A stretch of DNA of 64,000 bases from Lachnospiraceae bacterium (GCA_910575005.1 CAJTCL010000004.1:184461-248460); one strand, 5' to 3'; shown: positions 1-8,251, counted from the first letter of the stretch. Made by a program: numbers and translations. Notes: a model not told the origin generated them from the sequence alone.

Positions 1-145
1 TTACTGTATAGAATGTGTTCTGTTCCTCCTTTGCCATTTCCAGATTTTCCTCAAGTAACACAGTGATGCAGCACGCTTCCCGTAACAATTCTTTGAGGTT
101 TTCTTCGTGATTCTCAATATCCTTTTTTTGCTGTTCCATTGTCAT
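1..145 (-). CDS. Hypothetical protein, C-terminus cut off by window edge
   Basis: A reading frame starts at an ATG (complement of 143-145) preceded by AGAAGGAG about 5 bases upstream and runs off the left edge without a stop. The 48 visible residues start MTMEQQKKDIENHEE and are rich in Glu, Lys and Leu. This suggests one amphipathic helix or a short coiled coil with a Cys-Cys pair near residue 25. No family is recognised. The strong ribosome binding site is the main reason to call it a gene. It lies 20 bases beyond the stop of the doubtful frame at 167-454. Confidence 0.55.
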   Translation of the reverse strand, partial: MTMEQQKKDIENHEENLKELLREACCITVLLEENLEMAKEEQNTFYTV

Positions 146-166
146 TTTTCTCCTTCTGATACAACA

Positions 167-454
167 TCATATTTTTTCCTTGACTTTCATCCATTTTTCG
201 TATAAACTTCTTTTAATAGAAAAATTCTTTATCACAGATATCTGATTCTGATAACCCGACAGCGCCAGAATTTTCTTTACATATAAATGATAGCACACAT
301 ATTTTTCATTTCTGATATGAGTTTCCAAATTTGCTGCAAATGACTGGATATTACAATTTTTATTGAACAAAGTGCGTAATCCCCTCATGAATGAGGGGAT
401 TACGTACTTTGACGTGCCAGATGCATATTGCGAAGCAATAAATTCCTCTTTCAT
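167..454 (-). CDS. Doubtful 95-residue ORF whose 5' third is made of repeat DNA
   Basis: The frame is open and ends just before the ribosome binding site of the next gene. Its first 30 or so codons coincide with a structured repeat (the small TTGC/GCAA hairpin at 427-440 and the 19-bp palindrome at 370-409), so that part of the protein is dictated by DNA symmetry. No convincing ribosome binding site precedes the ATG. The C-terminal half, ending in a Lys-rich helix, is not repeat-derived and could be a remnant of an older gene. I recognise no family. It may be spurious, a pseudogene, or a protein whose start was captured by a repeat. Confidence 0.25.
   Translation of the reverse strand: MKEEFIASQYASGTSKYVIPSFMRGLRTLFNKNCNIQSFAANLETHIRNEKYVCYHLYVKKILALSGYQNQISVIKNFSIKRSLYEKWMKVKEKI
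370..409. repeat. 19-bp palindrome around CCCCTCAT/ATGAGGGG
   Basis: Arms 370-388 and 391-409 are inverted copies with a two-base centre and a single G/A difference that still allows a G-U pair in RNA. No T-tract follows on either strand, so this is not a standard terminator. It abuts the structured repeat at 410-497. Confidence 0.7.
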
Positions 455-497
455 CCGTGCGCATAATTGTTTTTTGTCTTATAGGAAAGACAAAAAA
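410..497 (-). repeat. Structured intergenic repeat, copy A
   Basis: Copy A holds a small hairpin (TATTGC-GAA-GCAATA, 427-441) followed by AATTCC, then TGCGCATAATTG, then an 11-bp hairpin with arms 470-480 and 487-497 around TATAGGA. The same order (small TTGC-type hairpin, then TTCC, then GCGCATAA or GTGCATAT, then an A/T-rich stem) recurs at 39476-39601 and, more loosely, at 48121-48243. The TGCGCATAATTGTTTTTT and CTTATAGGAAA strings are nearly identical in copies A and B. Confidence 0.6.
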
Positions 498-529
498 GAC
501 GAGCCATTACTGACCCGCCTAGATATCTT

Positions 530-573
530 GACTAAGAAAAACAGGCCAGAAATCTTTTTACGATTCCTGGCCC
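530..573 (-). terminator. Rho-independent terminator of the hemerythrin/response-regulator gene
   Basis: Read on the minus strand, GGCCAG and AATC pair with GATT and CTGGCC around a short loop (arms 544-549 and 567-572) and are followed by TGTTTTTCTT. It lies 27 bases past the stop of the gene at 600-1967. Confidence 0.75.
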
Positions 574-599
574 GCATGCAACAATATCTTTGTGCTATG

Positions 600-1967
600 C
601 TATCCATCTCCCATTTTCTTTTCAAAGAAATGATCTATTTCCTTTTTCACAGATTCCGAGGGTAACGATTTAGACAGATAGCCCACTGGTTTCAATGCAA
701 TTACCTTTTTAATACTCTCTTTGTCGGTATGACTGGTCAAAAAGATCACTGGAATATCTGTAAATTCCTTTTCAGACCGAATCATTTCCAATACCTGCTT
801 CCCATTGCAGACAGGCATCTCATAATCCAAGAGAATCAAATCTGGTCTATCAAGTGTAATGCCCATGATTGCAGATAAACCTGATTTGGCTGTTATTACT
901 TCATAATCATGGTCAAGTAACTCCTGCATCATCTTTAATATAAAACTCGAATCATCCACTACAAGCAATTTCTTTTTCTGGTTAAGAACCGTTTTTTCAA
1001 CTTTGTTCTGGTTTAAATATTTCTCTACTTCTGTCATGGCATTCTCTGTAATGATCGAAACTCCGCCCTCACTTTGCAGCATCTCTGTTGAAGTCATGCA
1101 ATATGCAAAATACCCTTTTCCGGTATCAAACAGCAGACTATATTGTGGACTTCGCTTCTCAAATACTTTTTGAAACTGCTCATAGGTCAATAATTGTTCT
1201 TCCCTAATCTCAAATTTCTCTGAAGATGGAAAATGCCGCTTAACCCGCTCCACAAGCTGCCTCGCCACATATCTTGCTGCATTCATCAACATTACATTTA
1301 CTGCCTCAGATTTCGAATCCATCACACTGCCAATGGTATTGACAATCAACTGTTCCTCAAAAATCAAGAAAAACTCCCAGCTTTTTTTCTCTTTGGTACT
1401 ATAAATCAAACGATAATAAATTCCATCACCGAATTTCTCACCACCATAACAGTTACTGATCAGCCGCGACTCCAACTGAAACATATTGTACAACAGACTG
1501 ACAATCGTCTGTCCCATCACCGTCTGCTCCTCCTCTGACATGAGGTTTTTCCAATGCTTCGCACTATCACCGCTGACTATCATATGGTCTTCTAACAAAG
1601 TATGTCCGACCAACCATCCTGCACACACACCAAGAAAATGATTGATGGAAGTTTTGGAATAGTTTGTCTGCTTCAATTCCTGTTCAAGTGCAGGAAGGGT
1701 TCTCTCACGAAACTCTTTATGAATGCGTTTATGCATCTTCAATCCAGCATAATTGATAGACTCCATATAAGCTTCCTCATCTGCAAAATGCTGAAACGTG
1801 TGATCTTTAAAGTACTTTACTGCCTCCTGACACACCCACTGGCTTTTCTCGTCCTGCCGTCCAAAATGAAACAATTTATTAAGAATATGGAACAACTTTT
1901 GATGTTCCTTATCAATAATATCAACTCCTATATTATATCTTTCATTCCATACTAATTGATTTCCCAT
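600..1967 (-). CDS. Bacteriohemerythrin - central domain - response-regulator receiver fusion
   Basis: Residues 1-135 form a bacteriohemerythrin domain with the expected non-haem di-iron ligands: His22, His60 and Glu64 (HFADEE), His79 and His83, His122 and Asp127. Residues 135-325 are a central alpha/beta region that weakly resembles CheX/CheC-type domains; this is tentative. Residues 332-455 are a CheY-like receiver with an Asp-Asp pair (VVDDSS), phospho-acceptor Asp381 (LLDYEMP) and a late Lys. There is no DNA-binding output domain or membrane segment, so a soluble sensor or adaptor is likely. It would couple O2 or redox state at the di-iron site to a phosphorelay, possibly the chemotaxis machinery, since two chemoreceptors lie elsewhere in the window. 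The start has AAAGGAG upstream. It is monocistronic with its own terminator. Confidence 0.88.
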   Translation of the reverse strand: MGNQLVWNERYNIGVDIIDKEHQKLFHILNKLFHFGRQDEKSQWVCQEAVKYFKDHTFQHFADEEAYMESINYAGLKMHKRIHKEFRERTLPALEQELKQTNYSKTSINHFLGVCAGWLVGHTLLEDHMIVSGDSAKHWKNLMSEEEQTVMGQTIVSLLYNMFQLESRLISNCYGGEKFGDGIYYRLIYSTKEKKSWEFFLIFEEQLIVNTIGSVMDSKSEAVNVMLMNAARYVARQLVERVKRHFPSSEKFEIREEQLLTYEQFQKVFEKRSPQYSLLFDTGKGYFAYCMTSTEMLQSEGGVSIITENAMTEVEKYLNQNKVEKTVLNQKKKLLVVDDSSFILKMMQELLDHDYEVITAKSGLSAIMGITLDRPDLILLDYEMPVCNGKQVLEMIRSEKEFTDIPVIFLTSHTDKESIKKVIALKPVGYLSKSLPSESVKKEIDHFFEKKMGDG

Positions 1968-2226
1968 ACGTCTTCTCCTTTGCCACTATACAACTACAAT
2001 TGGACTATCACTATAAATGATATGTCTCTATATCTTATTCCGTAATCCGCAAATATTTCCCTTAATGCTACTTTTTTCTGCATTTTTTGTGTAAAATTTA
2101 TTTTTGATCTTCCATAATTAATAATCATCATCAAAGAATTAAACTACAATCATATAAACGGTTACATTTCATCTGTTTTAAGCTGGTATACCGTTTATAT
2201 CATTGGGTGAATAGAAAAAATGTACC
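1968..2226. other. A/T-rich non-coding stretch with nested inverted repeats
   Basis: No credible gene is seen here. The stretch presumably carries the promoter of the hemerythrin fusion gene. It contains an 11-bp inverted repeat (ATATAAACGGT at 2152-2162 and its complement at 2190-2200). This is followed directly by CATTGGGTGA at 2201-2210, whose inverted copy TCACCCAATG sits at 2329-2338. Confidence 0.5.
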
Positions 2227-2264
2227 TAAAAAAGCTCACACAAACAAAATTGTTTGTATGAGCT
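2227..2264 (-). terminator. Rho-independent terminator, minus strand
   Basis: Arms 2233-2246 and 2251-2264 (AGCTCACACAAACA and its near-perfect complement, 4-base loop) are followed on the minus strand by TTTTTT. It lies downstream of the response-regulator remnant and the nuclease-helicase/Nudix operon, and is the first credible terminator after them. Confidence 0.75.
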
Positions 2265-2372
2265 GAAACATTATATCATTTTTGAATGTATATCATGTTT
2301 TTTGATTGCAATTATAAATGCAAGATTTTCACCCAATGGAAACTCCTTTGACAAGACATAAGATAATATCAA

Positions 2373-2599
2373 TCATATGCCTGCTATTTTTGAAAGCATA
2401 ACAATTTTCTTTCGCACAGTCCGTAAAGAAACCATTTTCTCAATATTATAATCAACAGTTCGGGTGTTCCCCTCAAAATCATATCCCAAATTCGATTTGA
2501 AAGCTGTTCACGACTGAATACTTATCCTGTATTGGTATGTTACTCGCAATAGTATAATAATTCAGAAATGACAGGCTTCTTGTCTTTCACCACTTCCAT
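2373..2599 (-). pseudogene. Decayed OmpR/PhoB-type response regulator, winged-helix part
   Basis: The minus strand encodes, in pieces, the signature of an OmpR-family DNA-binding domain. First comes KDKKPVI, then SELLYY, then in-frame stops, then VFSREQLSNRIW. A one-base deletion follows, and the +1 frame continues YDFEGNTRTVDYNIEK and later LRTVRKKI. The order and content match the family pattern 'vFsReqLl..vWGydfeGdtRTVDvhI..LRkKl'. At least two in-frame stops and one frameshift show that it is dead. The receiver half is missing. It starts 8 bases past the Nudix stop, so it is the relic of a downstream or inserted regulator gene. No matching kinase is adjacent. Confidence 0.65.
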
Positions 2600-2607
2600 T
2601 TTTTATT

Positions 2608-3009
2608 TTAATTCATTTTATTTCTAATTTCTTCAATCAAAGAAAGGTCTGCTGGAAGCCACCTAACAGAATCCAGCTCCTCTTTCCTTAACCATTTAGC
2701 TGCCTGTGCTTCCTTCAAAATTAGATCACCTGTTACAACCTCACATAGAAAACAATCCATTGAGAGGTGAAAATCTGGATAGTCATACTCAATAGTAGTA
2801 AGCAAATCATATATGGCAATTTCTGTGTCCAGTTCTTCCTGAATTTCACGCCTGAGTGCTTGTTTCGGCGTCTCATCCTTCTCAATCTTACCGCCTGGAA
2901 ATTCCCATTGCCCTTTAAAATCCCCATAACCTCTCGCAGTAGCATATACTTTTGTTATATCTTTCACAGAATCGCATATGATTGCTGCTGCAACATGCAC
3001 CTTTTTCAT
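2608..3009 (-). CDS. MutT-like Nudix hydrolase coupled to the nuclease-helicase gene
   Basis: The 133-residue protein is a single Nudix domain. The Nudix box begins at Gly40 and contains Glu46, Arg54-Glu55 and Glu58-Glu59, the Mg2+-binding core. The Gly usual after the EE pair is Asp61. WEFPGGKIE before the box is typical of MutT/8-oxo-(d)GTP diphosphatases, but nucleotide specificity cannot be read from this. Its ATG overlaps the TGA of the upstream gene (ATGA) and has only a weak ribosome binding site, so translation is probably coupled. In this context the substrate may be a nucleotide linked to the helicase partner's function rather than general pool cleaning; that is inference. Confidence 0.85.
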   Translation of the reverse strand: MKKVHVAAAIICDSVKDITKVYATARGYGDFKGQWEFPGGKIEKDETPKQALRREIQEELDTEIAIYDLLTTIEYDYPDFHLSMDCFLCEVVTGDLILKEAQAAKWLRKEELDSVRWLPADLSLIEEIRNKMN

Positions 3010-4865
3010 AAGCTTTCAAATCCCATTGACTCGAGAACATCATACGTTTTGTCAAATTCCTTTCTTGGCGGTACAAAAATTACTATGCCGTCTCTGCCCC
3101 TTGTGAGCAATACCCGATATGTATTTTTTCTATATTGCTCTGCCATCCCTTTTGGAGAATATTCACGATGATCGAATTTTGATTTTAACTCCCAGTCTGT
3201 ACCATTCCACAGAAAATCTTTTTCCCAACATACAATTGGCAGATCTATTTCTAGTCCTTGACAACCAAATTCTGTAACTGGTTTTATCAATGCACAACAT
3301 GATAAGGAATCATTCACAGGAGCATTAAACCACCTTGCTGGAAATGTCCGTGTCTGTTTTGTATTATCATATGTATTATCTACGCCATATTTTGGAAGTA
3401 CAAATGATTGTGAAGATGCAAGCAATCCATATCTCTTTTCCTTATCACCTTGATAATGTTCTCTACAAAATTTTTTTGCTCGCTCTATATCTCGCGTAAT
3501 ATATACACCATAGAGTTGTTTACAATCTTTATAAAGTTTTCTTGCTTCGCTAATATCTCCGTCAACCAACGCATTGATACAATTACTCCATTTTCTAGCA
3601 CAATTCGATCGCAGAGAATTGGTCAAACTAAGCCTCTCACGCAAAGAATCTTCAATGATTTTACAACCATGATAATGTGCCTCCAAATTTGGTGAACATA
3701 AAACCTCCCACTGATGTTTGGAATTACAAAGCGCTTCTCTCCACAGTTCAAGCCCGTTCTCTTCTCCGGTATTGATTTCCTGCCCTGTACCGACAAGAAC
3801 CAACAGAAAACACCATTCCACTCTCTGTTCAATGAGATCAATCATAAGAGCTGCCTCTGACAATTCCGAACGTTTCTTGCCTTTCTTAGCGCGCTGTCTT
3901 GCCGTCCATGTTCTCTGCCCTTCATCAAAAATACAGACATTAAAGTCAAAGTCTTTGGCGCCATCGTCCGTATACTGATCAAGATATACATGAATATTTT
4001 TTACAAAAGTATCAGATTTTAAAGTATCTTGCAGCACAGCTACCAGAGGCCCATTTCCAGACATATAGGTTGATTTAATATTTAACGCCTCATTGTATGT
4101 TTCGTATGCAAGATCAATTCCCAGAAGTGTTTTTCCAGCACCTGGAACACCATCGACTATGGCCAATATATATTTTTTTTCTTTTTGCGCCTGAGAAACA
4201 TATCGCTTTAAGCATTCTTCCGCCTCTGAAATGCCAGCTTTACGCACGACTTCATATGCTGGAAGTTCTATCATATCTTTTTTAGCTCTCGCCGCTTCTA
4301 CAATGGTAGGAAGAATTCTATATTCCGCATCTGTCCATTTTCGATATTCTAAAATCGGTTTTAGTTCTGTCATGCTTGACTCTAACATACTAGCCAGATG
4401 TCCCTTTGAGACAATGTGTACTATCCCTTCTTTATATGTCTCAATTTTATCAGTATGTGTGAGCATCAGTATTGGAACAATGCTTTTCATACGTCTTGTC
4501 TCACTATGATACAAATATAAATTCCTGGCATATTCCTCTGTTTGAATTCTATCATCTATAAGCACAGAGTTTTTTCTTTTAAATTCTAAAATAGCTAGCT
4601 TCTCTTCTGAAAGCAACAGGACATCTGGCCGCTTATGTGATGTATAGCGCAACACATACTCAAATATAATATGGATGTCTGGATTAATAATAGCAAATTC
4701 TTTTAATTCCTCTCGAAGTACATCAAAGCAATCCTCCCAAGCCTCTATTTGGGCATCACTCGCCTTCTCACAAATCTCTTTGATGTTATCCTGCATCTGT
4801 TTCATCCATACTGGTTTCTCAATATTCATAAAATTAGATAACGTATCTGCATAGCAATATTTCAT
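3006..4865 (-). CDS. PD-(D/E)XK nuclease fused to Schlafen-type DUF2075 helicase
   Basis: The 619-residue soluble protein has two parts. Around residues 60-120 is a PD-(D/E)XK-type nuclease core: Asp81, a beta strand, Glu94-x-Lys96 (LEFKRK), then Gln108-xxx-Tyr112, the QxxxY motif seen in RecB- and Cas4-like nucleases. From about residue 230 comes a P-loop helicase of the DUF2075/SLFN-g3 family. It has Walker A GVPGAGKT (239-246), Walker B CIFDEGQRTW (311-320) and a late LLTRGRDG segment that resembles SF1 motif VI. Such architectures are common in accessory and defence loci, so a nucleic-acid-targeting defence or repair role is plausible but not proven. A GGGGGAT site precedes the ATG. It follows the GNAT gene by 35 bases and overlaps the Nudix gene by 4. 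Confidence 0.85.
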   Translation of the reverse strand: MKYCYADTLSNFMNIEKPVWMKQMQDNIKEICEKASDAQIEAWEDCFDVLREELKEFAIINPDIHIIFEYVLRYTSHKRPDVLLLSEEKLAILEFKRKNSVLIDDRIQTEEYARNLYLYHSETRRMKSIVPILMLTHTDKIETYKEGIVHIVSKGHLASMLESSMTELKPILEYRKWTDAEYRILPTIVEAARAKKDMIELPAYEVVRKAGISEAEECLKRYVSQAQKEKKYILAIVDGVPGAGKTLLGIDLAYETYNEALNIKSTYMSGNGPLVAVLQDTLKSDTFVKNIHVYLDQYTDDGAKDFDFNVCIFDEGQRTWTARQRAKKGKKRSELSEAALMIDLIEQRVEWCFLLVLVGTGQEINTGEENGLELWREALCNSKHQWEVLCSPNLEAHYHGCKIIEDSLRERLSLTNSLRSNCARKWSNCINALVDGDISEARKLYKDCKQLYGVYITRDIERAKKFCREHYQGDKEKRYGLLASSQSFVLPKYGVDNTYDNTKQTRTFPARWFNAPVNDSLSCCALIKPVTEFGCQGLEIDLPIVCWEKDFLWNGTDWELKSKFDHREYSPKGMAEQYRKNTYRVLLTRGRDGIVIFVPPRKEFDKTYDVLESMGFESL

Positions 4866-4900
4866 AATATCCCCCTATTCTAAAATAAACATCTGATCTC

Positions 4901-5383
4901 CTATAACTCCAATTTCATATAAATAGAAGTACTCATTGGACTGTCATTATAACTCTCAATCTCATAAAATCCATATTTTTTGTAAAGATAAATGGCACTC
5001 TCTAAAAAAGGGAGTGTATCTAACAGCATATAGGAATATCCGATTTCCTTTGCATCCGCAATTATTTTCTCAATCAGTTGATCTCCGATATGTTTCCCTC
5101 TAAACTGCGGTCTGACATAGAGACGCTTCATCTCACTGTTTTGCGAATCCATTTTTCGCAAGCCAATACAACCTGCCAACTCTCCCTTCTCATAAGCCAG
5201 ATACAGTCTGCCATCTGGAAGCCCATACTTTTCTTCCAGATGCAGCAATTCTTTGTCATAATTCTGAATCTCAAGATATTGCTGAAATGAACTGTCTCCA
5301 GCAATCAGCATATTGGTATATTCTGAAAACAACTCAACTATCTGCTTTGGATGATGATAAGCAGGTATGATCTGTAAATCCAT
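4901..5383 (-). CDS. GNAT family N-acetyltransferase
   Basis: This 160-residue protein has the GNAT fold. A hydrophobic strand (LAGCIGLRKM) is followed by the acetyl-CoA pyrophosphate loop RPQFRGKHIG near residues 92-101, then the C-terminal LYKKYGFYEIE segment typical of the family. The acceptor is unknown. A CAGGAGAGG site precedes the ATG. It lies 39 bases downstream of prfC and 35 bases upstream of the nuclease-helicase gene on the same strand. It could therefore be read with either; it may be the last gene of the prfC run or the first of the accessory cassette. Confidence 0.88.
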   Translation of the reverse strand: MDLQIIPAYHHPKQIVELFSEYTNMLIAGDSSFQQYLEIQNYDKELLHLEEKYGLPDGRLYLAYEKGELAGCIGLRKMDSQNSEMKRLYVRPQFRGKHIGDQLIEKIIADAKEIGYSYMLLDTLPFLESAIYLYKKYGFYEIESYNDSPMSTSIYMKLEL

Positions 5384-5422
5384 AACAACTTCCTCTCCTG
5401 TTATTGTTATATTCCTATCGTC

Positions 5423-7012
5423 TTAATTCTTTCCAAATTCTGAGAGCATCAATCCCTCATTGCGGTCTAATGTCATGCCAATACTCCAGCTATTGACAAA
5501 CAACAACAGCGGATTGCCCCTTAAATCCTGAACCTTCTTCATATCAGAGGTTCCTGTGAGCTTATCCAGATCCAGTTCCTTATTTTCAATCCAGCGAATA
5601 TGTTCATAGGGAAGCTTCTCTAAGCGGATGTCGACATTATACTCATTTTCCAGACGATATTTGAGCACATCAAACTGCAGCACACCGACCACACCGACAA
5701 TAATCTCCTCCATACCTGTATGGTATTCCTGAAAAATCTGAATCGCGCCCTCCTGTGCGATCTGGGTAATCCCCTTTACAAACTGCTTGCGTTTCATAGT
5801 GTCCATCTGACGCACCCTGGCAAAATGTTCTGGCGCAAAAGTGGGAATCCCTTCAAAAGCAAATTTATCTGAGGCTGTGGTAATTGTATCGCCAATCGAA
5901 AAAATACCTGGGTCAAAAACACCGATAATATCCCCTGCATAGGCCTCCTCAATAATCTTTCGCTCCTGCGCCATCATCTGCTGCGGCTGAGAGAGACGCA
6001 TTTTTTTACCTCCCTGGATATGTGTTACCTCCATACCAGCCTCAAATTTACCAGAACAAATCCGCATAAATGCAATCCTGTCCCGATGCGCTTTATTCAT
6101 ATTGGCCTGAATTTTAAAGACAAACGCCGAAAAATCAGGAGAAAATGGGTCAATTTCTCCCACATCCGCATTTCTTGGCAATGGGGAACTTGTCATTTGC
6201 AAAAAATGCCGCAAAAATGTTTCTACTCCAAAATTTGTCAGCGCAGATCCAAAAAATACAGGAGATAACTCTCCTTTTGCCACCAGCTCCATATCAAATT
6301 CTGCACTTGCTCCATCCAATAGCTCAATCTCCTCCAAAAGCGTAGATTGATAACTTTCTCCAATCTCTTCCAACAATTGTGGATCATCAATGGCAATCTC
6401 CCGCTGTGTTCCCTCCTTAGTGCCCTTTAAGGTATCGGTAAAAGTCATCACCTTTTTGGTATTACGGTCATAAACGCCCTTAAAACTCTTTCCAGAACCA
6501 ATCGGCCAATTGATGGGACAAGTGGCAATTCCAAGCTCCTTTTCAATTTCATCCAGCAGATCAAAGGTATCATTGGCATCCCGATCCATTTTATTGATAA
6601 AAGTAAAAATAGGGATATGTCTCATCACACATACTTTAAATAATTTTCTTGTCTGTGCCTCCACACCCTTCGAGCCGTCAATCACCATCACCGCAGAATC
6701 CGCAGCCATCAATGTACGATAAGTATCTTCCGAAAAGTCCTGATGTCCTGGTGTGTCCAAAATATTGATGCAATAGCCATCGTAATTAAACTGAAGCACC
6801 GAAGAAGTAACAGAAATTCCTCTCTCCTTTTCAATCTCCATCCAGTCCGATACGGCATGTCTTGCAGTTGCCTTACCCTTTACCGAACCGGCAAGATTGA
6901 TTGCTCCTCCATACAACAGGAATTTCTCTGTCAAAGTTGTCTTTCCCGCGTCTGGATGTGATATAATTGCAAATGTTCTGCGTTTCTCTATTTCTTTCTG
7001 TAAATCTGCCAC
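5423..7012 (-). CDS. prfC: Peptide chain release factor 3 (RF3)
   Basis: This 529-residue translational GTPase removes RF1/RF2 from the ribosome after peptide release. The G1 loop SHPDAGKTT starts at residue 18, DTPGHQDF is the G3 motif and NKMDRD is G4. A beta-barrel domain follows, and the length is that of bacterial RF3. The start is GTG, with AGAGGAAT 6-7 bases upstream. It begins 19 bases after the histidine kinase stop, which is an unusual partner. It may be cotranscribed with the two-component genes, and the linkage could be only positional. Confidence 0.96.
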   Translation of the reverse strand: MADLQKEIEKRRTFAIISHPDAGKTTLTEKFLLYGGAINLAGSVKGKATARHAVSDWMEIEKERGISVTSSVLQFNYDGYCINILDTPGHQDFSEDTYRTLMAADSAVMVIDGSKGVEAQTRKLFKVCVMRHIPIFTFINKMDRDANDTFDLLDEIEKELGIATCPINWPIGSGKSFKGVYDRNTKKVMTFTDTLKGTKEGTQREIAIDDPQLLEEIGESYQSTLLEEIELLDGASAEFDMELVAKGELSPVFFGSALTNFGVETFLRHFLQMTSSPLPRNADVGEIDPFSPDFSAFVFKIQANMNKAHRDRIAFMRICSGKFEAGMEVTHIQGGKKMRLSQPQQMMAQERKIIEEAYAGDIIGVFDPGIFSIGDTITTASDKFAFEGIPTFAPEHFARVRQMDTMKRKQFVKGITQIAQEGAIQIFQEYHTGMEEIIVGVVGVLQFDVLKYRLENEYNVDIRLEKLPYEHIRWIENKELDLDKLTGTSDMKKVQDLRGNPLLLFVNSWSIGMTLDRNEGLMLSEFGKN

Positions 7013-7031
7013 AATCTATTCCTCTCTTTCC

Positions 7032-8249
7032 TCACTTCTGATCCTCATAATACTCATCTATATTGGTTTGGGGACAGAAAAATCGAATTACAAAAGCTTT
7101 CGTGTAAGTCTCTCCCTCCTCCTGCTCCAACATAAGGCTGCCTCCATGCATGGCCATAATTTTCCAGGCAATGCTAAGACCAAGCCCGCTGCCTCCCTTG
7201 CTCTTCCTCGACTGATCTCCCAATACAAAAGGTTCAAAGATATACCGTGCTGTCTGCTCTGGAATCACTGCCCCATTATCACAGATGCGAATGGAAATCC
7301 GCTCATCTTCCTGCTCTGCCATAACCCAGACACAGGTATGCGGCGAATTATGGCGCAGTGCATTGTTCAATAGATTATTGATGACTCGCTGAAACTGTAC
7401 TCGGTCCACTTCCATCTGGCAAGATTCCTCTGGAATCTTTAAAAACAGTTCCATCTGTTTTTCCTCAAAGTCCATATACAACCCTGCAACGCACTCCCGC
7501 AGCAGCTCCCACAGATCTTCCATTGTTTTTTTAAGCTGAAAACCCTCGCTGTCCAACTCCACATACTCAAACAAAAGATTTAAGAGCCTGCTCATCTGCA
7601 TAGACTTATTGTAAATGGTCTCTAAATATTCCTGGCGTTTCTCTGGCGGTGAAGCCTTCTCCTCCAACAAAGCTTTGGCATAACCTGCTACTGTAGTCAT
7701 AGGGGTTTTCAAATCATGTGCCACATCCGACAACAACAAGTTCTTTCTTCTGTCATACTCCTCCTTCTGCCTGCGTTCCTGCTCCTCCATGCGCTTAAGC
7801 TGTATCTCTGCCATACGGCTGAATGTCAGCGCAGCAATCACATACGGAAACAACAAAGTCAACAGAATCAGAATCGTAAGAGCTACCGTGCCCCATATAT
7901 AGATCTGTGTCTGGCGTGGACTTAAACAGGCAGTTTGATGGCTAAATTTCTCTGTCATTGCGCTGCCTGCCCACCATTCGGCAAATGTCCGCAAGCCTAC
8001 GCCTAGTACATCAGGAAGCAGATTACAAATTCCCATTACCGCAAGATACAGGCCGCCTCGCAGCAATACACCGATGGTCTGTCCATTCTCCCAACCTGCA
8101 CCAAAAAACTGGATGTTCATTGTATCAGACAACCAGGGAAAAAACCAATTATCGTACAAGATACCTAGGAACCACTCACTAAGGCTGACGAGAATTAAAA
8201 TCTGCAGAAAACGTCTGACCAGAAACCATTTCCACTCCTTTTTTTCCAT
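7032..8249 (-). CDS. Membrane sensor histidine kinase
   Basis: This 405-residue kinase has three or so membrane segments (about 13-33, 62-82 and 118-143). A charged coiled linker leads to the HisKA domain with His178 in SDVAHDLKTP, then a HATPase domain with an N box (NNLLNNALRH) and a G box (GSGLGLSIAW). No HAMP or PAS domain is obvious, and little sequence lies outside the membrane. It probably senses a signal in or at the membrane, as BceS- or VanS-like intramembrane kinases do. It starts 2 bases after the response regulator stop, so the two are a cognate pair. Confidence 0.93.
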   Translation of the reverse strand: MEKKEWKWFLVRRFLQILILVSLSEWFLGILYDNWFFPWLSDTMNIQFFGAGWENGQTIGVLLRGGLYLAVMGICNLLPDVLGVGLRTFAEWWAGSAMTEKFSHQTACLSPRQTQIYIWGTVALTILILLTLLFPYVIAALTFSRMAEIQLKRMEEQERRQKEEYDRRKNLLLSDVAHDLKTPMTTVAGYAKALLEEKASPPEKRQEYLETIYNKSMQMSRLLNLLFEYVELDSEGFQLKKTMEDLWELLRECVAGLYMDFEEKQMELFLKIPEESCQMEVDRVQFQRVINNLLNNALRHNSPHTCVWVMAEQEDERISIRICDNGAVIPEQTARYIFEPFVLGDQSRKSKGGSGLGLSIAWKIMAMHGGSLMLEQEEGETYTKAFVIRFFCPQTNIDEYYEDQK

Positions 8250-8251
8250 AG

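Noticed and set aside
363..665. Plus-strand frame across the palindrome, the repeat and the terminator.
   Set aside because: It is the opposite side of repeat DNA and of the hemerythrin gene's end, has no ribosome binding site, and mirrors the palindrome.
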